Origin: Rhizorhabdus sp.
Lineage (GTDB): Bacteria; Pseudomonadota; Alphaproteobacteria; Sphingomonadales; Sphingomonadaceae
NCBI GenBank assembly: GCA_004297635.1
Contig: SCUQ01000234.1
Coordinates: forward strand, 1 to 5,631
DNA length: 5,631 nucleotides
Reading direction: 5' to 3'
The notes under the pieces are model-generated. The model saw nothing but the letters and a program-made list of their open reading frames with translations. It made no database searches and was not told the origin of the DNA. Position numbers and translations under genes: made by a program. Of the stretch, positions 4,792 to 5,631 are shown piece after piece. Every line of letters begins with the position of its first letter. The stretch's first letter is position 1.

Positions 4792-5579
4792 ACGTCGAGC
4801 TCGGTGATCAGCGGGATATGATCCGAGGGGCGGATCCACGACCGGCAAGGCTCGCAGACATAATGGTTGGTGGCGAGCTTCGCGACCGGGGGGCTGGCCC
4901 ACATATGATCCAGCCGCCGCCCGCGATCCGACGCCGCCCAATCCTGCGCCCGGTAGCTCCACCAGGTGTAGAGCCGCGCGGGGGGCGGGACGAAGGTCCG
5001 GCCGAGATCGACCCAATCATGGCTGGCCTGAAGCCGGCCGAGCGTCTCGACCTCGATCGGGGTGTGGCTGACCACGTCGAGCAGCTGCTTGTGGCTCCAC
5101 ACATCGCATTCGAGCGGGGCGACATTGAAGTCGCCGACCAGCAGGGTCGGCTCCTTCAACTCCTCCGACCAGCGGATCATCCGTCCGAGAAAGTCGAGCT
5201 TCTGCCCGAATTTCGGATTGAGATCGCGATCGGGGATATCGCCGCCCGCCGGAATATAGACATTCTCCAGCCGTATCCCGCAGTCGAGCCGCACGCCGAT
5301 ATGCCGTGCCTCGCCATTATCCTGCCAGTCGTGCCGGCCATTGTCGTGCAGCGGCAGCTTCGAGATGATCGCGACGCCATGGTGCATCGGCTGGCCGTTG
5401 ATCTCGAAATGCTGATAGCCGAGATCGCGGAACATCTGGAATGGGAAGGTGTCGTCGCGGACCTTGGTTTCCTGCAGGCACAATATGTCGATATCCTGCT
5501 CGACCAGGAACTGCCGAACGATATCGATGCGGGCGCGGACCGAATTGATGTTCCAGGAAGCGATCTTGAGCTTGGCCAT
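4788..5579 (-). CDS. xthA: Exodeoxyribonuclease III (AP endonuclease)
   Basis: This 263-residue DNA repair enzyme of the exonuclease III/APE1 family incises DNA 5' of abasic sites and removes 3' blocking groups in base excision repair. All active-site motifs of the endonuclease/exonuclease/phosphatase fold are present: SWNINSVRAR (8-17, with N10), LQETK with metal ligand E37, Y108 in NVYIPAG, D150 and N152 in GDFNVAP, D224 in RLDHMWAS, and D253-H254 in SDHIPLI. The length is normal for bacterial XthA (E. coli has 268 residues). It is the first gene of the minus-strand trio and overlaps ribA by 4 bases. The ATG at 5579 starts at the conserved MAKLKIASWN N-terminus, so the start is secure although no good Shine-Dalgarno sequence precedes it. 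Any promoter would be in or beyond the last 52 bases, where I recognise none. Confidence 0.95.
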   Translation of the reverse strand: MAKLKIASWNINSVRARIDIVRQFLVEQDIDILCLQETKVRDDTFPFQMFRDLGYQHFEINGQPMHHGVAIISKLPLHDNGRHDWQDNGEARHIGVRLDCGIRLENVYIPAGGDIPDRDLNPKFGQKLDFLGRMIRWSEELKEPTLLVGDFNVAPLECDVWSHKQLLDVVSHTPIEVETLGRLQASHDWVDLGRTFVPPPARLYTWWSYRAQDWAASDRGRRLDHMWASPPVAKLATNHYVCEPCRSWIRPSDHIPLITELDV

Positions 5580-5631
5580 ATTGCCGCGATGTAGCGAGGG
5601 GCCGGCGGGAATGCCAGTGGCGCGGCGCTTC

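Noticed and set aside
4063..4821. Plus-strand open frame of 252 codons opposite ribA
   Set aside because: The product is arginine-rich and looks like a reverse-strand shadow of ribA; the complete GCHII motifs on the minus strand explain the DNA.
4792..5016. N-terminal extension of ribA to an ATG at 5016
   Set aside because: It would overlap xthA by over 200 bases and translates to out-of-frame xthA sequence without homology; the GTG at 4791 begins the RibB-like region and forms a 4-base overlap.
4818..5594. Plus-strand open frame of 258 codons opposite xthA
   Set aside because: It is a shadow of the exonuclease III gene, whose catalytic motifs are all present on the minus strand.

Overview
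The window is GC-rich chromosomal DNA with alphaproteobacterial codon use, most likely from a sphingomonad (Sphingomonadales). Three things suggest this: the C-terminal end of a TonB-dependent receptor with the ending common in that group, dense operons whose genes overlap as GTGA or ATGA, and a GTP cyclohydrolase II that carries a degenerate RibB-like N-terminal domain. The taxonomic assignment is inference; no rRNA or other direct marker is present.

Plus strand, left half (2-3214). The last 25 residues of a TonB-dependent outer-membrane receptor are followed by a 24-bp perfect palindrome. Next comes a compact cluster of four exported proteins: a Tat-exported FAD-dependent amine/amino-acid oxidase, a small c-type cytochrome translationally coupled to it by a 4-bp ATGA overlap, a RidA (YjgF/YER057c/UK114) family protein with a Sec signal peptide, and, after a GC-rich hairpin, a second c-type cytochrome paralogous to the first. 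Read together they look like a periplasmic oxidative deamination module. The flavoenzyme would oxidise an amine or amino acid to an imine, the RidA-like protein would hydrolyse the imine to a carbonyl compound and ammonia, and the cytochromes would carry electrons to the respiratory chain. The TonB-dependent receptor could bring the substrate across the outer membrane. The closest precedent known to me is the nicotine oxidoreductase NicA2 with its cytochrome c acceptor CycN. The substrate here is unknown. An arginine in a GPWRIPYHHH segment recalls the carboxylate-binding arginine of L-amino-acid oxidases.

Minus strand, right half (3215-5579). Three housekeeping genes form an apparent operon in the order xthA (exonuclease III), ribA (GTP cyclohydrolase II) and a YkuD-type L,D-transpeptidase. 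Both junctions are 4-bp GTGA overlaps, and ribA and the transpeptidase gene both start with GTG. This operon converges on the cytochrome cluster, and the two facing stop codons abut exactly in the palindrome TGATCA with no intergenic base.

No stretch longer than 300 bases lacks a gene. The three short gaps hold the following: 80-164, the palindrome and a ribosome binding site; 2204-2235, a strong ribosome binding site; 2749-2872, a terminator-like hairpin and a ribosome binding site. The last 52 bases (5580-5631), upstream of xthA, show no promoter or Shine-Dalgarno sequence that I can defend. I see no tRNA, rRNA, CRISPR array, insertion sequence or attachment site.
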